Source: Didymodactylos carnosus
Lineage: Eukaryota > Rotifera > Eurotatoria > Philodinida > Philodinidae
Assembly: GCA_905250885.1 (NCBI GenBank)
Contig: CAJNOQ010000847.1
Location: forward strand, 3,871 to 40,119
Reading direction: 5' to 3'
Length of the DNA stretch: 36,249 nt
The translations under genes and the position numbers were made by a program. Position 1 is the stretch's first letter; each line of letters starts with the position of its first letter. The notes beneath the pieces are model-generated. The model searched no databases, was not told where the DNA came from, and was given only the letters and a program-made list of their open reading frames with translations. This document shows positions 24,288-34,652 of this stretch, piece after piece.

Positions 24288-24383
24288 CCCGATTCGTCGA
24301 CGCTCACTCTCACACCGCCCCTCCCGCCTTTGAAATTCTTTGATGTATATTCTCTGAAGTGTCCGATTTGTCGACGAATCGGG
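24288..24383. repeat. Short element with 14-bp perfect inverted ends
   Basis: CCCGATTCGTCGAC at 24288-24301 is exactly inverted at 24370-24383, with a 68-bp spacer that is locally C-rich (ACCGCCCCTCCCGCC). It may be a miniature inverted-repeat element or a strong hairpin. No clear target duplication is visible. Confidence 0.5.
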
Positions 24384-24512
24384 ACGATACCTAAACAAAC
24401 CATCTTTAATTACATCTTCAACAATTATCTTTTCTGCATGAACGATCTTGATACTAATTACACGTTTGCTAGCATTAAATTGTATTACTCCCGGACAAGC
24501 AACAGCTAATAC

Positions 24513-24713
24513 ATGATGCGATCGATGATAAACGATTTGGTATCAGCACAACATGTAGTCTCATCAGTATTTACTGCAGGAAAAAAGAATGATTTAGCTG
24601 CCGACGAGATTGAAGAAGCGATACATAAGTTAACAAACGATATAATTATGTCGACTTCTGTCGGCAACTGTCGAATCGAGGACATGACAAGAGATATGTT
24701 TTATGGGCAGTGA
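24513..24713 (+). CDS. Unrecognised 66-codon ORF
   Basis: It encodes a non-repetitive, charged, helix-like peptide (MMRSMINDLVSAQHVV...DEIEEAIHKLTNDIIM...EDMTRDMFYGQ) in an area without simple repeats, unlike most open frames here. An in-frame stop lies just upstream of the ATG, so it is either a short ORF or one exon of a gene I cannot assemble. No family is recognised; it may be chance. Confidence 0.2.
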   Translation: MMRSMINDLVSAQHVVSSVFTAGKKNDLAADEIEEAIHKLTNDIIMSTSVGNCRIEDMTRDMFYGQ

Positions 24714-27700
24714 CTATGTTGGCTCTCACAGAAGAATATTGCAGTCTTGTACTGCTTCTTGAAGCATAAAACGGATCAAAGCCCACTGGTACTGAATTCG
24801 AATAAAAATGTTGTATGGAAGATAAACAAGAAACCTATTTGAATAAGATATTAACGATACAAGCGGAGATCGCCAGGTTTAGGTTAGATCTAAGCCAGAT
24901 CCGAAGGACCAAACATATGGTCAGGGCCTGTCTTGATTAGATCTGATCTTAAACAAGAACCTTTGGGTTAGACTGGAAGTTCGAAGTAAAACTTAATATA
25001 AATAGTTTTGATCGATATGTAACCTGGACTTATGTTATTTGAATAACGGTTACTGATCGAATTCAGTAACTATTAGAAACTCTTATTGCTGAGAACCGTA
25101 ATAACCTCTAACACTCACTTCGTTTTTAGAATCTGTAATGAATCAGTTCGTATACTGTTCCACATAGGCGATCGTTTGGTGTTACATTTTATCTAGGTGA
25201 ATTCTTTTGAAAATGTAGGTGTTAATTTACTAAACTTATATGGAAATATTTACACTACATAATATCGTGGCTTTAATAATTCATGCATTAGAGTAACTAA
25301 GCTTCATGCATATTATAAAACGTGGATTAGGTTAGAGTATACTAATCTTTCTCGTACGTGTCATCCCGCAAAAAAATGGTAAAGTGCTTAAACATTTAAA
25401 GTTAAGACTATTTCTAGCTCAGTTCAACTCACTAAATGTGCCTTTTTCACTGTTGTAATCCTCATTCTGAGCATTCTTCTTTCAAAATAATGATTAATGT
25501 CATAATGGTTCAGTTGAAATTATTTCCATCAAATTTAAAAGTTCACTTAAGAGAGGGACTCTTCAGGAAAAAACTTTTTTCTTTCACATCCGACTTCGAT
25601 GGCGTTTACAGTGATTAATGCTTACTATCCAACTAGATTATTCTTAAAATTGAAACTCGAAAGCTTGGAACATTGCCGAATTATAGACAGGTTAAGGGGC
25701 AAAATAGGGCTCTTAACAAAAACACTAAGGCTTTTTTGTTGAAAAGAGCAGAAAGCTCCAGTTTTGAACAACCGGTTCATTTTCAAATGAAATTACACAT
25801 CTAAATCTAAAGTTTGATTCATAGTGATGTTTAAATTTCGCTTCTGTTCATTTCCTACATGTATTTTAAGTCAGTACTCTGAAAATAACCCTAAACTCGG
25901 AGAGGTATTTTACACTTTTCTGCACAGAAAACAAAATTGAAAAATCGCTATGGATAAAACTTTAGATATGTGTTTCAGCGTCAAAACAAAAAAATGAAGG
26001 ATTTATAATGAATCGTCTAGGAGGAGTAACAATTTTGCTGCGTCAAAACATATTCTAAGCAATGACGCCATCACTTCATGGATTATAATTTAGCGCCTTT
26101 ACCAAAACTAGTATAATTCTGCAAGGCGAAGTCATAGAAACATGCGGGAGATTCCATTTTGATCAGAACACTCTGCTCAATATAACTCCATGTCTGTTAA
26201 AACAGACAATCTTAAAAATCTTAATTGAAATGTCAAATTTAGAAAAAAATCGTTTTGAAGACTTTCGGAAATATTTTTCAAAAACCTCCAAAAACATTGA
26301 ATTTCTGGCAAATTGAGATGAATTCTGAAAGAGGGTAGTTTAAGATACTTAACCGTATCCTTTCTTACTTCAGTTTCGAAGAAAAATCGAATTCCTGAGG
26401 TTCCTTAAGACCAATTTTGTTGAGTAATACCATTCTCCCGCATCGTAGATATTAGGCTGAAAAGTTATAATCTATTGTTCTACTTGTTCTTGTTTTTCAA
26501 CTTTTTGAATTGATAATATTTCAAAAGAATTTACGAATCTTTTCTTTTTATAAATGATTCGCTAATTTTATTTATTAAGTTTTTTTCTTAAATAGAGTTC
26601 AACTTTTTCCACATTTCTGATACGAAGAAATAGTTTTTGTGTGTAATATCGACAAAATTATTAAACTTTTGTAATTAAACTTTGAATTGTTTTTCACCAT
26701 ATCCTATTTTAATGATATAACCATTTTGTGCTGTTCTTTGATTCGATATTGTTTAGTGTTTTATCAATGTATTCTTATACATCTTTTATTTATTTCTTGA
26801 ATTCATCTTCGATTTTTTTAATGAAGAAATAGCTGTTGAATTTTTAAATCGTTTGTCTTCGATTATTATCAGTGATTGATTATCCAATGACAGATTACAT
26901 CTTTGATTATATTATTGACAAACGTTATTAATGTGTCACGAGTACGCTAAAATGAAACATAGCGAAAAAAAACAGCTTCTTCTTAGACATAGATTTGATC
27001 GGTGTCCGTGACTTGTAACTTCACTTTTACAGAATTGAAACACATAACCCACTCCTTATAACGATTCCATCTTCTATTTGTTTTCTCCAATTTCTTTCTA
27101 TGAAAGAACAATAAATGATTTATATTATCAATCCCAATTTCTTATCAGCTTCATCTGAACCACATTCGACATATCGATAAGGTATAAGCAATAATAATAA
27201 TATTAATAATAGTCCAAAAAACATAAATTGAAATTGATTTTTAATATCTATAATTACTTTTTTTGAATAATATCAGCCGAAAGAAATGTGAGAAGAAAAA
27301 ATGTTATTTTATGTATGTGTATTCTATATGAAGTACATTAATGATCAACATTATGGTTAATTTAATTTACATCTCATGTTTGTATTCATTCTCTCAGGTG
27401 AATATGTTCTCTTGGTTCCGTTCCATTCATTTTTCGAATCAGTCGCACATTTATAGCCCTTGTCACGCCGACAAGTAAAGTAACGTCAGATTTTTTCTTC
27501 TCTATGCCTACTCTCAGTTATTTTAAACCGCTTTTTCCGAAAAATATTCTACTGGAATGTGGAATTTATTTAAACTGCAACCAAAAGCTGTTAGATCTGT
27601 AAAAAAAAACGAAATTGCTTGGAAACATTGATCTGCACATGTAGCGTCTGTTGAATGACAGATATAAACTTCTCATGTCTATCAGCAGAGTTTTACTATG

Positions 27701-28127
27701 GTAAATCCTGTATAATCCCCTACAGATATCTACATCGTCTATTTTGAACATTTCTATGAACGGGGAAAAGAACAAACTTTAACGGGGATAAAGAAACAGT
27801 CAGGTATACATTGTGCAAAAAATCTACAATAACATTTTTTTCTTTTTCCTCACAGATAGGACGTACTTCAGATCAAGCTTGAGTACTGGTGACGATACGA
27901 ATTGAAGAAAGCATTGAGCGAAAGACTGCTGTACTGTTATTTATTTCGTTTAGCTTTTGATTACAGGAATTCCTCGACATTTGTTGTAAATCGAAACAGA
28001 ATTAGGAATATTTGGTCAAATGCATTGAAATGAAAAAGGGTAATATTCCGGTTTCGAGGAACAATTCACATTCTCTTCGTGTCAATAACTACTATATCCA
28101 AAACATTTAGAGCACATTGTGCTTGTC

Positions 28128-28244
28128 ATGGTGAAGATGAAAGTAAAGCTCAGAAAATGTGAACTTCTCGTTTTTGTACTAATTCTTTCACTCGCACTCC
28201 TTCCTCTTCAATCGCAAAAGTATGACTTTACTCTGAAATTCTAG
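28128..28244 (+). CDS. Possible signal-peptide exon of a small secreted protein
   Basis: 38 codons: MVKMKVKLRKCELLVFVLIL followed by SLALLPLQSQ and a short tail. A basic N-terminus, a hydrophobic core of about 14-16 residues and a small-residue/Gln end form a textbook signal peptide with cleavage near residue 28-30. A possible donor (AAAA|GTATGA at 28220) lies just after it, so this could be exon 1 of a spliced gene rather than a 38-residue protein. Downstream the sequence runs into the foldback element at 28330, and I could not find a second exon. Confidence 0.3.
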   Translation: MVKMKVKLRKCELLVFVLILSLALLPLQSQKYDFTLKF

Positions 28245-28329
28245 AAATGTACACTGAAGGTCTCACTGTTACACAAAAATTTCATGTTTTATAAATATTT
28301 TAAGTATTGATCAGTCAAATCCCAATTTT

Positions 28330-28937
28330 ACTTACGAGGAAACCATTTCAACTGTCCGATGGCTTTTTTCACGAAACCTAGTGTACAATAGGTAATCGAG
28401 TGTGATGAATCTGAATATCATAGTGGTTTGGGCGTCTAGGCCTCCAGAGACCGATTTTCTGAAAACCAGTTTTTCGGAAACTCTAAAAGATAACCAGAAT
28501 CTTTCTTAATGAGGCATAATTGTAGCTCACACATTTCTGATGAAAATGAGACATCGTCCAGCTCTACACGACCTTTCTTTGCAAAATTAGAGAATTTATA
28601 AGAAGAGCCCTAAATGTTCATTGTCAGCTCAAAGCTACAGCAATAAGCAGAAAGTAATTTAGGGCTTTTCTTGTAAATTCTCTAACTTTGCAAACAAAGG
28701 TCATGTAAAGCTGGGAGATGGGAGATCTCATTTTAACCAGAAATGTGCGGGCTACAATTATGCCTTATCAAGGAAGATTTTGGTCATCTTTTAGAGTTTT
28801 TGAAAAACTAGTTTTCCAGAAAACCGCTCTCTGAAAACCACCACTATGATATTCAGAGTCACCACACTCGATTACCTATTGTCCACTAGGTTTCGTGAAA
28901 AAAGCGATCGGACAGTTGGAGTGGTTTCCTCGTTAGT
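28330..28937. mobile_element. 608-bp foldback element
   Basis: Nearly the whole block is an imperfect palindrome. The left arm (28330 to about 28615) starts ACTTACGAGGAAACC and the right arm (about 28657-28937) ends as its inverse. The unpaired centre is only about 41 bp. Shared landmarks are AACTGTCCGAT, CACGAAACCTAGTG, CAATAGGTAATCGAGTGTG and GAATATCATAGTGGT. TT occurs on both flanks, compatible with a 2-bp target duplication but not proof. No ORF of significance. Confidence 0.85.
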
Positions 28938-29450
28938 TTGAAATAAAACTTCAACTTCAGCCAGTTTTCTAAAGTTTAAATGGAAATTTTAATCTTAATT
29001 TCAGTTCTAACCAGTCATACTTAAATTTTAACTTCAGCGTATAGATTTTAAATCCATAAACTTAAACGATCGATGTGATTAAAAATCTTCTAACTTGGTA
29101 TGAAGTGACTGTACTTTTACTATATCAAATCTATTATGTTAATAGAATCATGCCAAAGAAATCTTTAATAGTGGACAAAAACATGTGAACAGAATCAAAA
29201 AAGATACTAATGTTAACCTTCTATATTTACATTATAAACTGTCTTTGTATACCACAGTACATTTCTCCTATATTTTACCTTAGGATACATCAAAAAACAT
29301 TCTATTAACATTTGTCATATTTTTTGCTATAATGATTAAATGAGTACTGCTGATCTTTACCAACGATTGGTTAAAATTGTATAAAATGCATAATATTGAG
29401 GTAATATTGAGGTAAAATATTTTGAGAAAAATATTCAAACATATCGTATG
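28938..29450. other. Gene-free spacer between two inverted-repeat elements
   Basis: AT-rich sequence with no recognisable gene or repeat boundary. A short local repeat GAGGTAATATTGAGGTAAAA occurs near 29398-29417. Confidence 0.4.
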
Positions 29451-29656
29451 CACTGTAAAAAATCACGTGCTCCAAGGCACGTTTTTTAGGCAATGAATGG
29501 GATACTTTTAAAAGTACTCCACGATGGGACGAACACAATTTCAGAATTTTCACCTTGATAGCGCCTCCAAAAACTGTCTCGTAGTGGAGCACTTTTAAAA
29601 TGATCCGTTCATCGTCCAAAAAAAGTGTATCGGAGCTTTTTTGGTTTTTTACAGTG
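29451..29656. mobile_element. 206-bp palindromic MITE with CACTGTAAAAAA ends
   Basis: It starts CACTGTAAAAAA and ends TTTTTTACAGTG, a perfect 12-bp terminal repeat. The inverted similarity runs on for about 80 bp per arm (GCTCC, CACGTTTTTT versus CACTTTTTTT, GATGAACGG, TTTTAAAAGT, CTCCAC). TG flanks both sides (29449-29450 and 29657-29658). The open frame on the minus strand inside it is a by-product of the palindrome. Confidence 0.75.
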
Positions 29657-29948
29657 TGCTAATGATTATTCTATCTGAACGGTCACAATAATAGCATTAG
29701 ATGTCGCCAATAAAAGCAATTAAATTCAAATAAAACAGCTTCTATTAAAAATGTATATCTGTTTTTTAATAATTAATTTATTGTTAAGTGCTTCACGTAT
29801 TATTAATATGATGCGATCATCAAAAAATATTTCATCTAACTAGTTCATCTATTTGCTGACTCGAAGAAGCAATATTAACGAGACTTAAATATCAGTTTTG
29901 AAACTCATCTGTTACACTAACAAAGAAAGTGGCATACTTTAACGAATT

Positions 29949-29954
29949 TTTATT
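29949..29954 (-). promoter_or_regulatory. Possible polyadenylation signal AATAAA of the tetraspan gene
   Basis: AATAAA on the minus strand, seven bases after the TAA stop. In such AT-rich DNA the hexamer can arise by chance. Confidence 0.35.
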
Positions 29955-29961
29955 ATTATTT

Positions 29962-30774
29962 TTAATCCAATGATCCTTCTGGTCTTTGTTTAGCCCATAA
30001 TAAAAGTGAGAAAAACACTGTTGCTCCACAACTGAACACAAACGCCACGGCTTCTAATCCGACAGAGAAGCCAATTTTGACATCATAGTCAGAAAATATT
30101 GCCTGTTGTAATGATGATGAAGCTAGAGGAAACAATTTTTAAGAAGAATGTAAAATATAACAACTTTTCTACTCACTATTGTTGAATAATTCTATATGTT
30201 TAAGATGGTCCAAATCTTGTGATTTATATAAACCAGAAATAATCAACGCAATCAATATGGCGATAGAAGAAATAACTAAAAATATTTCTCCAGAAAACAA
30301 CAACCATTTTAATACGACCTCTTTATATACACATGCTACATAATGTGAAATAAATATACAACTTCCAAGTAGAATACTTGCAATTACCGTAAGAGAAATG
30401 ATTGCTTGAGTTGCATTTGTATACGCACAATAACATTCTTTTGTGTAAGTTTTTAACGCACATATAGTGTATGGATCTTCAAACATTTGCAGTGAACACA
30501 ACAATGAATCTTCTTGCTTTTTAGGATACAGATATTCATTGGGTAAACATAATTGGGCAACCAATGGATGATTTTCACCAAAACTAAAATTTTGTAACTC
30601 CGATAAGTAACATCTTTTATTTATTGATGTATGCCATGCTTGAACAGACTCATTTGCACAGTTCAAACACGTAACAGTTTTCCAACGTGGGTAACCCATC
30701 GCCAATATATGAAATATAAATGCGATTATGATTAACGCAAATGCAATACTACCAAATTTGCTTATGTTCATCAT
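29962..30774 (-). CDS. Four-transmembrane (claudin/PMP22-like) membrane protein, two exons
   Basis: complement(join(29962..30122, 30177..30774)), 252 residues. The 54-bp intron has a GTGAGT donor and a TTTCCTCTAG acceptor; the phase-1 junction makes Thr200. Topology by eye: TM1 about 8-28 (short cytosolic N-terminus); a large first extracellular loop 29-123 with eight Cys (36, 39, 55, 76, 93, 105, 114, 116) and N-glycosylation sequons at N41, N62 and N120; TM2 about 124-149; TM3 about 155-183; a second loop to about 217; TM4 about 217-243; a short basic tail. One large Cys-rich loop followed by three more helices matches the claudin/PMP22/EMP fold type. The GLW-C-C claudin signature is absent, so a junctional role is not claimed. 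An unrelated lineage-specific tetraspan is equally possible. Confidence 0.8.
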
Positions 30775-30783
30775 CTTTAAAGT

Positions 30784-30798
30784 CTAAAGTAAAAAAAA
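30784..30798 (-). promoter_or_regulatory. Splice-acceptor-like tract just before the tetraspan start
   Basis: On the minus strand, eight T followed by ACTTTAG end nine bases before the ATG. A polypyrimidine tract plus AG so close to the start suits either the end of a 5'UTR intron or a spliced-leader trans-splice acceptor. Spliced leaders are known in rotifers, nematodes and flatworms. Confidence 0.4.
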
Positions 30799-31334
30799 GT
30801 GAGATATAAAAATAAGAATAAAATCAATCTTATTAGAGGATTTTTAGATTTAAGAAACGCTCCTTGAGAACTCTAACTATGCAGACTGTCCGATAAAATT
30901 TAAATTTTACTCATATGAAACATCCTTCTAAATCTGAAGCTAATTTGGTACAACCTTTTGTCGATTTATCGATATTAATGATTTTCACTAGGACTAGTAA
31001 TCTTTACTTTTCTTCATTTTTGGAAAAACTGGTATTTTCCCTGTAAAGTTCAAAACCATGCGCCTCCTTTTTGTTGTATGATTCATCGTTCTCTATTAAC
31101 AAGAATATTAAATATATTTGAAAACATCAGCGTTACCCTGATTCGAGGTTTACAATGCAGTTATGCCGAATGTCGTCCGTAATCCTTGTAAATCCAATTT
31201 TTCTCGTTCTGTTTGGGGTTCTTCGACCAATTAAAATATGATTCTTAATGTGCATAAAAACTCTATCGAACCATGTAACTATTTTTTGTATTGCAGACTA
31301 AGGATAGAACTCACGAGAGAACCTTCTTAAGTGA
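30799..31334. other. 5' flank of the tetraspan gene, no gene seen
   Basis: AT-rich DNA without an evident promoter motif or repeat boundary. Confidence 0.4.
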
Positions 31335-32352
31335 TCAAAATCTTTTCTAATAAAACATAGATATTATGTACTTGTAACTGCAGCAATAAAGTAAGTCGAA
31401 ACTTCATTATTCCCAAGCGTCAAAAAAAAAAACTAGTATCGCCCGATTTATCTAGATTACTAGATTTTTACGCGATTGCAACTTTTGGGTAACGATAGTG
31501 GAAATCTAGTAATCGGGTGATTGCTAGATTTCTTCTAGTTGAAAGTATCGATTTATCGCCCGATAATCAATCAATTTTTCTATTGCTAGATACACATGCA
31601 GACACATCTAGTTAAAAGTCTCTTTTCCAATTAGAAATCTAGATGGCAACTAGTCATGTATCACCCGATTACACACGAAATGTTTCTAGATTTTTTCCAT
31701 AGGTGATGTTTGCTTGGGTTATATTTATTAGTCTCTTCAAAAATATTTATTGTAAATCATGCAGGACTATTTGTCAATGAGCCTAGAGACAATCAAGTTT
31801 CTAACTGATATTCTCTTTGGGAAGTAATATGTAATAGAACGGAACTGAAATTTGACGTTTTGTTGTGGAAGTGTTGATTCTCAAAAACAAATAAAAAAGA
31901 GTCAAAATCAAAAAAATCAATAACATTGTGTCAGTTATACAACTTTAATCGTTGAATGGCATATACACCACAGTGTAGAATTCTGATTCCTGTACGTACG
32001 AATGAGAACTAAACAACAGTTCAATAAACGCGAATTAAACATCATTTCTCGTTATCGAGAGACTGAATATTAAGGAACGATGGATCATTACAGGTCTAGT
32101 GTTTTTGAGAATCAAGACTTCCACAACAAAACGTCAAATTTCAGTTCTATTACATATTACTTCTCAAAGAGAATATCCGTTAGCAACTTGATTGTTTCTA
32201 GGCTCATTGACAAATAGTCCTGCATGATTTACAATGAATATTTTTGAAGAGACTGATAAATATAACATAATAATGAAGTTTCGACGTACTTTATTGCTGC
32301 AGTCTATTACAAGTACATAAATGTTTTGGTTCTTTTTAGAAAAATAATATTT
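31335..32352. mobile_element. Foldback element, left arm split by a 307-bp insertion
   Basis: The right arm (32101 to about 32352) is an inverted copy of about 31335-31411 plus 31719-31888. Shared landmarks are TGCAGCAATAAAGTA, CGAAACTTCATTATT, TTGTAAATCATGCAGGACTA, TTTGTCAATGAGCCTAGA and ACGTTTTGTTGTGGAAGT. The central loop is about 212 bp (31889-32100). The arms differ by a few substitutions and small indels, for example an extra GGAAC in the left arm near 31840. The frame at 32164-32424 on the minus strand is only arm sequence. Confidence 0.88.
31412..31718. mobile_element. 307-bp non-autonomous element with CCCAAGC/GCTTGGG ends
   Basis: It interrupts the left foldback arm between CTTCATTATT and TTATATTTAT; the intact arm reads CTTCATTATTATGTTATATT there. 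The ends are CCCAAGC (31412-31418) and GCTTGGG (31712-31718). The interior is a patchwork of TCTAGATT/AATCTAGT words and CGCCCGAT/ATCGGGTG words in both orientations, suggesting repeated protein-binding sites or a hairpin fold. A 2-bp TT duplication is possible but not certain. No ORF. Superfamily not assigned. Confidence 0.7.
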
Positions 32353-34652
32353 TGTACCAGTTTGCTTTCGTCTGACTAGAACATCAGAAAGTGACGGATA
32401 AAACTCAATCAAGCGTAAGCACACTATTAGTAATTTATCACAATTTCCCTAATTGCTCGGTTTTTATTCCTTCATTAAGTGTTATTTATAGCATGGGTGT
32501 TATTTTTCTGTATGCACAAGTCGCACGCTGGTCACTATTGAAATAGTGATTCATGTATGACACAATGACCTTAAACTCAATAAATGGCAAAGAAACTCCG
32601 AATGTTGTTCAGTAATAAATGAAATGGTTAAATCATGAAATGGAATTATACATAATCTAATGAATAATGTCAAAGAGCAGGCTACTATCCATTTCAGAAT
32701 ATAGTGTACTCGGATGTTTTTTGAACAACTTTTGATAGAAATGAGATAAGATCCTGCAGTTTCCAGTTTTTGAAACTAGACAGTTGGGACAATAATTCTA
32801 TGACAAAATCCGGCCTATCGAAAAGGTCTACCATGGTTTACCTTTCGAAATAAAATGTCTGAGCCTATCGTTCCAAAAATCCACATAGCAAAGTACTACT
32901 CTACACATATATTGGTATACAATAGGTGTCGCTCTACAAATCTGCTGCAAGTCCCAAGTCTCCATCTACCGTGGTTTAGGCGCTACTGACAATCTCCGGG
33001 GACCTATCTGTCGGCTAAACCTGGAGCCTAGGAACCTCAAAAATATATGGTACATAGGTTTCAATCTCACGATCAGAACTACAGAAAATGAAGCGGATCT
33101 TTGCAAGTTTTTCAGAAAACCTCTGACGATCTTTAGGTGAAATCTCAATATGAGAAATACTTCCAATCTTTCTAAACTGTATAGCAGGTGAAACTGAGTG
33201 TATTTTGAAAATTTGAAGCAGTTTGGTTGAGAAATGATGGTGCTAGAAGGTTTTTATTTTACTATAGTCACAGTGGAAAAATCGAATTTTCTGAAGAATT
33301 CATCTTTCGAAGTTTCTTTAATCCGGACAACAAAACAAACAAACTGTTGAACCACAGGTTTGATGAACTAATATTTTCCCCTGTTCAGACTCTCTAATAC
33401 TAAAAACAACAGTTGTTCAAAAATCAAAAGGATGAGTCAATGCCTTACATAATCCTGCTACTTCATAAATTCGATTTCAATGCATCTTAAATATACCGAA
33501 CTTATCTTGAAACTCGTGTATGGATGACGCGAATTTGTAGAATTCGAGCAGAAAAATATATTTACAACACAACCAGGAATGTCAATTAACCTAAGTACTT
33601 ATGTCACGAAAATTGTAGAAAAAATCAGTTTATCGAGCGGATGGAAAATTTCAAAAACGTAACTTCTCGATTTTATCACAGCCAAATATCTGCGATCTCT
33701 TATTCGATATAGTTAAATTAAAAACGGAGCGTTCGGGATCCAAATTATGTAATTGATGGTACTTCTGTAACCACTAGTTCATCATCCGTGGACAAACTTT
33801 TTTCAAGAAAAAAATTTCGATTTGTATGTCACTTAACGTGCTCTATACAATGAGCATAGTGAGATTCTCTCGTCGAAACTTTTGTATAAATGGACGGATC
33901 TACATGGAAAGTCTCACATTTATTGGCGTATAAATCCCTACTAGAGTGATTCTTTTTATGCAAAGTAAATAGAAAAGTTGAATGTAGCAATAACTGTGAT
34001 TTATGATAAATACTATCAAATAATTATAGAATATATCTAATGGATTTCATGAATGTTCTCCTTTGTTTTTGTCTGTAGTCAATCTCTAACTTTGCATTTT
34101 TAATTTAGATGAAGTTCTTTCCTGTCTTTACTTTTGTTGCGTGAATAACAATGAAGAAAAATAAAACATTTATTACCATCTATAGATTTGAAGTTGTAAA
34201 CAATCGTATAGTTTTATAGTCTAAAAAGAACAAAATAGACAATCATTTATGCTTTAAAAATCAGAAAATGCAGAAAGTTGAAATAGCATATGTAGCTTAT
34301 TATATGAAGACTTATATGAGAAAAAGATCTTTTTTGTTTTTGAAATAAATTTATTTATGCTAAATTTGTTTAATGAAATGATATCAGACAGAGATAAGGC
34401 TTATGGCTGATCGGACAAGGCATATTGTCCACCTTGGTCATAAAATCTCGGAAGATTCGTCTTGTCTATTGTGGAAAATAAGTATCTCTACACTGCGGAT
34501 CAGCATCATTTTACGCAGTTTTTCACGCTCTTTCACATCAAATAAATCTCATTATGCAAAAAATACCCCTTACCTAATCGAATCATATGGCCTGTTTAGA
34601 CAAAAACATGTCAATTGTGGTACCTAGCATAAATCATACGATAGTTCCAGTA
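32353..34652. other. Gene-free stretch
   Basis: About 2.3 kb with no supported gene, RNA or clear inverted repeat. Open frames here are short and give no recognisable motif. The even composition suggests decayed repeats. Confidence 0.4.

Larger units (their letters stand above)
23239..28127. other. Gene-poor stretch with no recognised gene
   Basis: Apart from the inverted repeat at 24288-24383 and the unexplained ORF at 24513-24713, I see no supported gene. Composition is more even than in the left half, with few microsatellites, consistent with old decayed repeats. Short perfect hairpins occur at about 26193-26210 (GTCTGTTAAAACAGAC core) and 27459-27475 (CTTGTC-ACGCC-GACAAG). Confidence 0.45.

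Noticed and set aside
24850-24975. Locally GC-richer, partly palindromic stretch with AGATC words
   Set aside because: Considered as a SINE or MITE, but there is no clear A/B box, terminal repeat or boundary.
27459-27475. CTTGTC-ACGCC-GACAAG hairpin, considered as a histone-type 3' stem-loop
   Set aside because: Sequence does not match the histone stem-loop consensus and there is no histone gene nearby.
29371-29619. 82-codon minus-strand frame
   Set aside because: Lies almost entirely within the palindromic MITE at 29451-29656; by-product of the repeat.
32164-32424. 86-codon minus-strand frame
   Set aside because: It is the right arm of the foldback element and has no coding signature.
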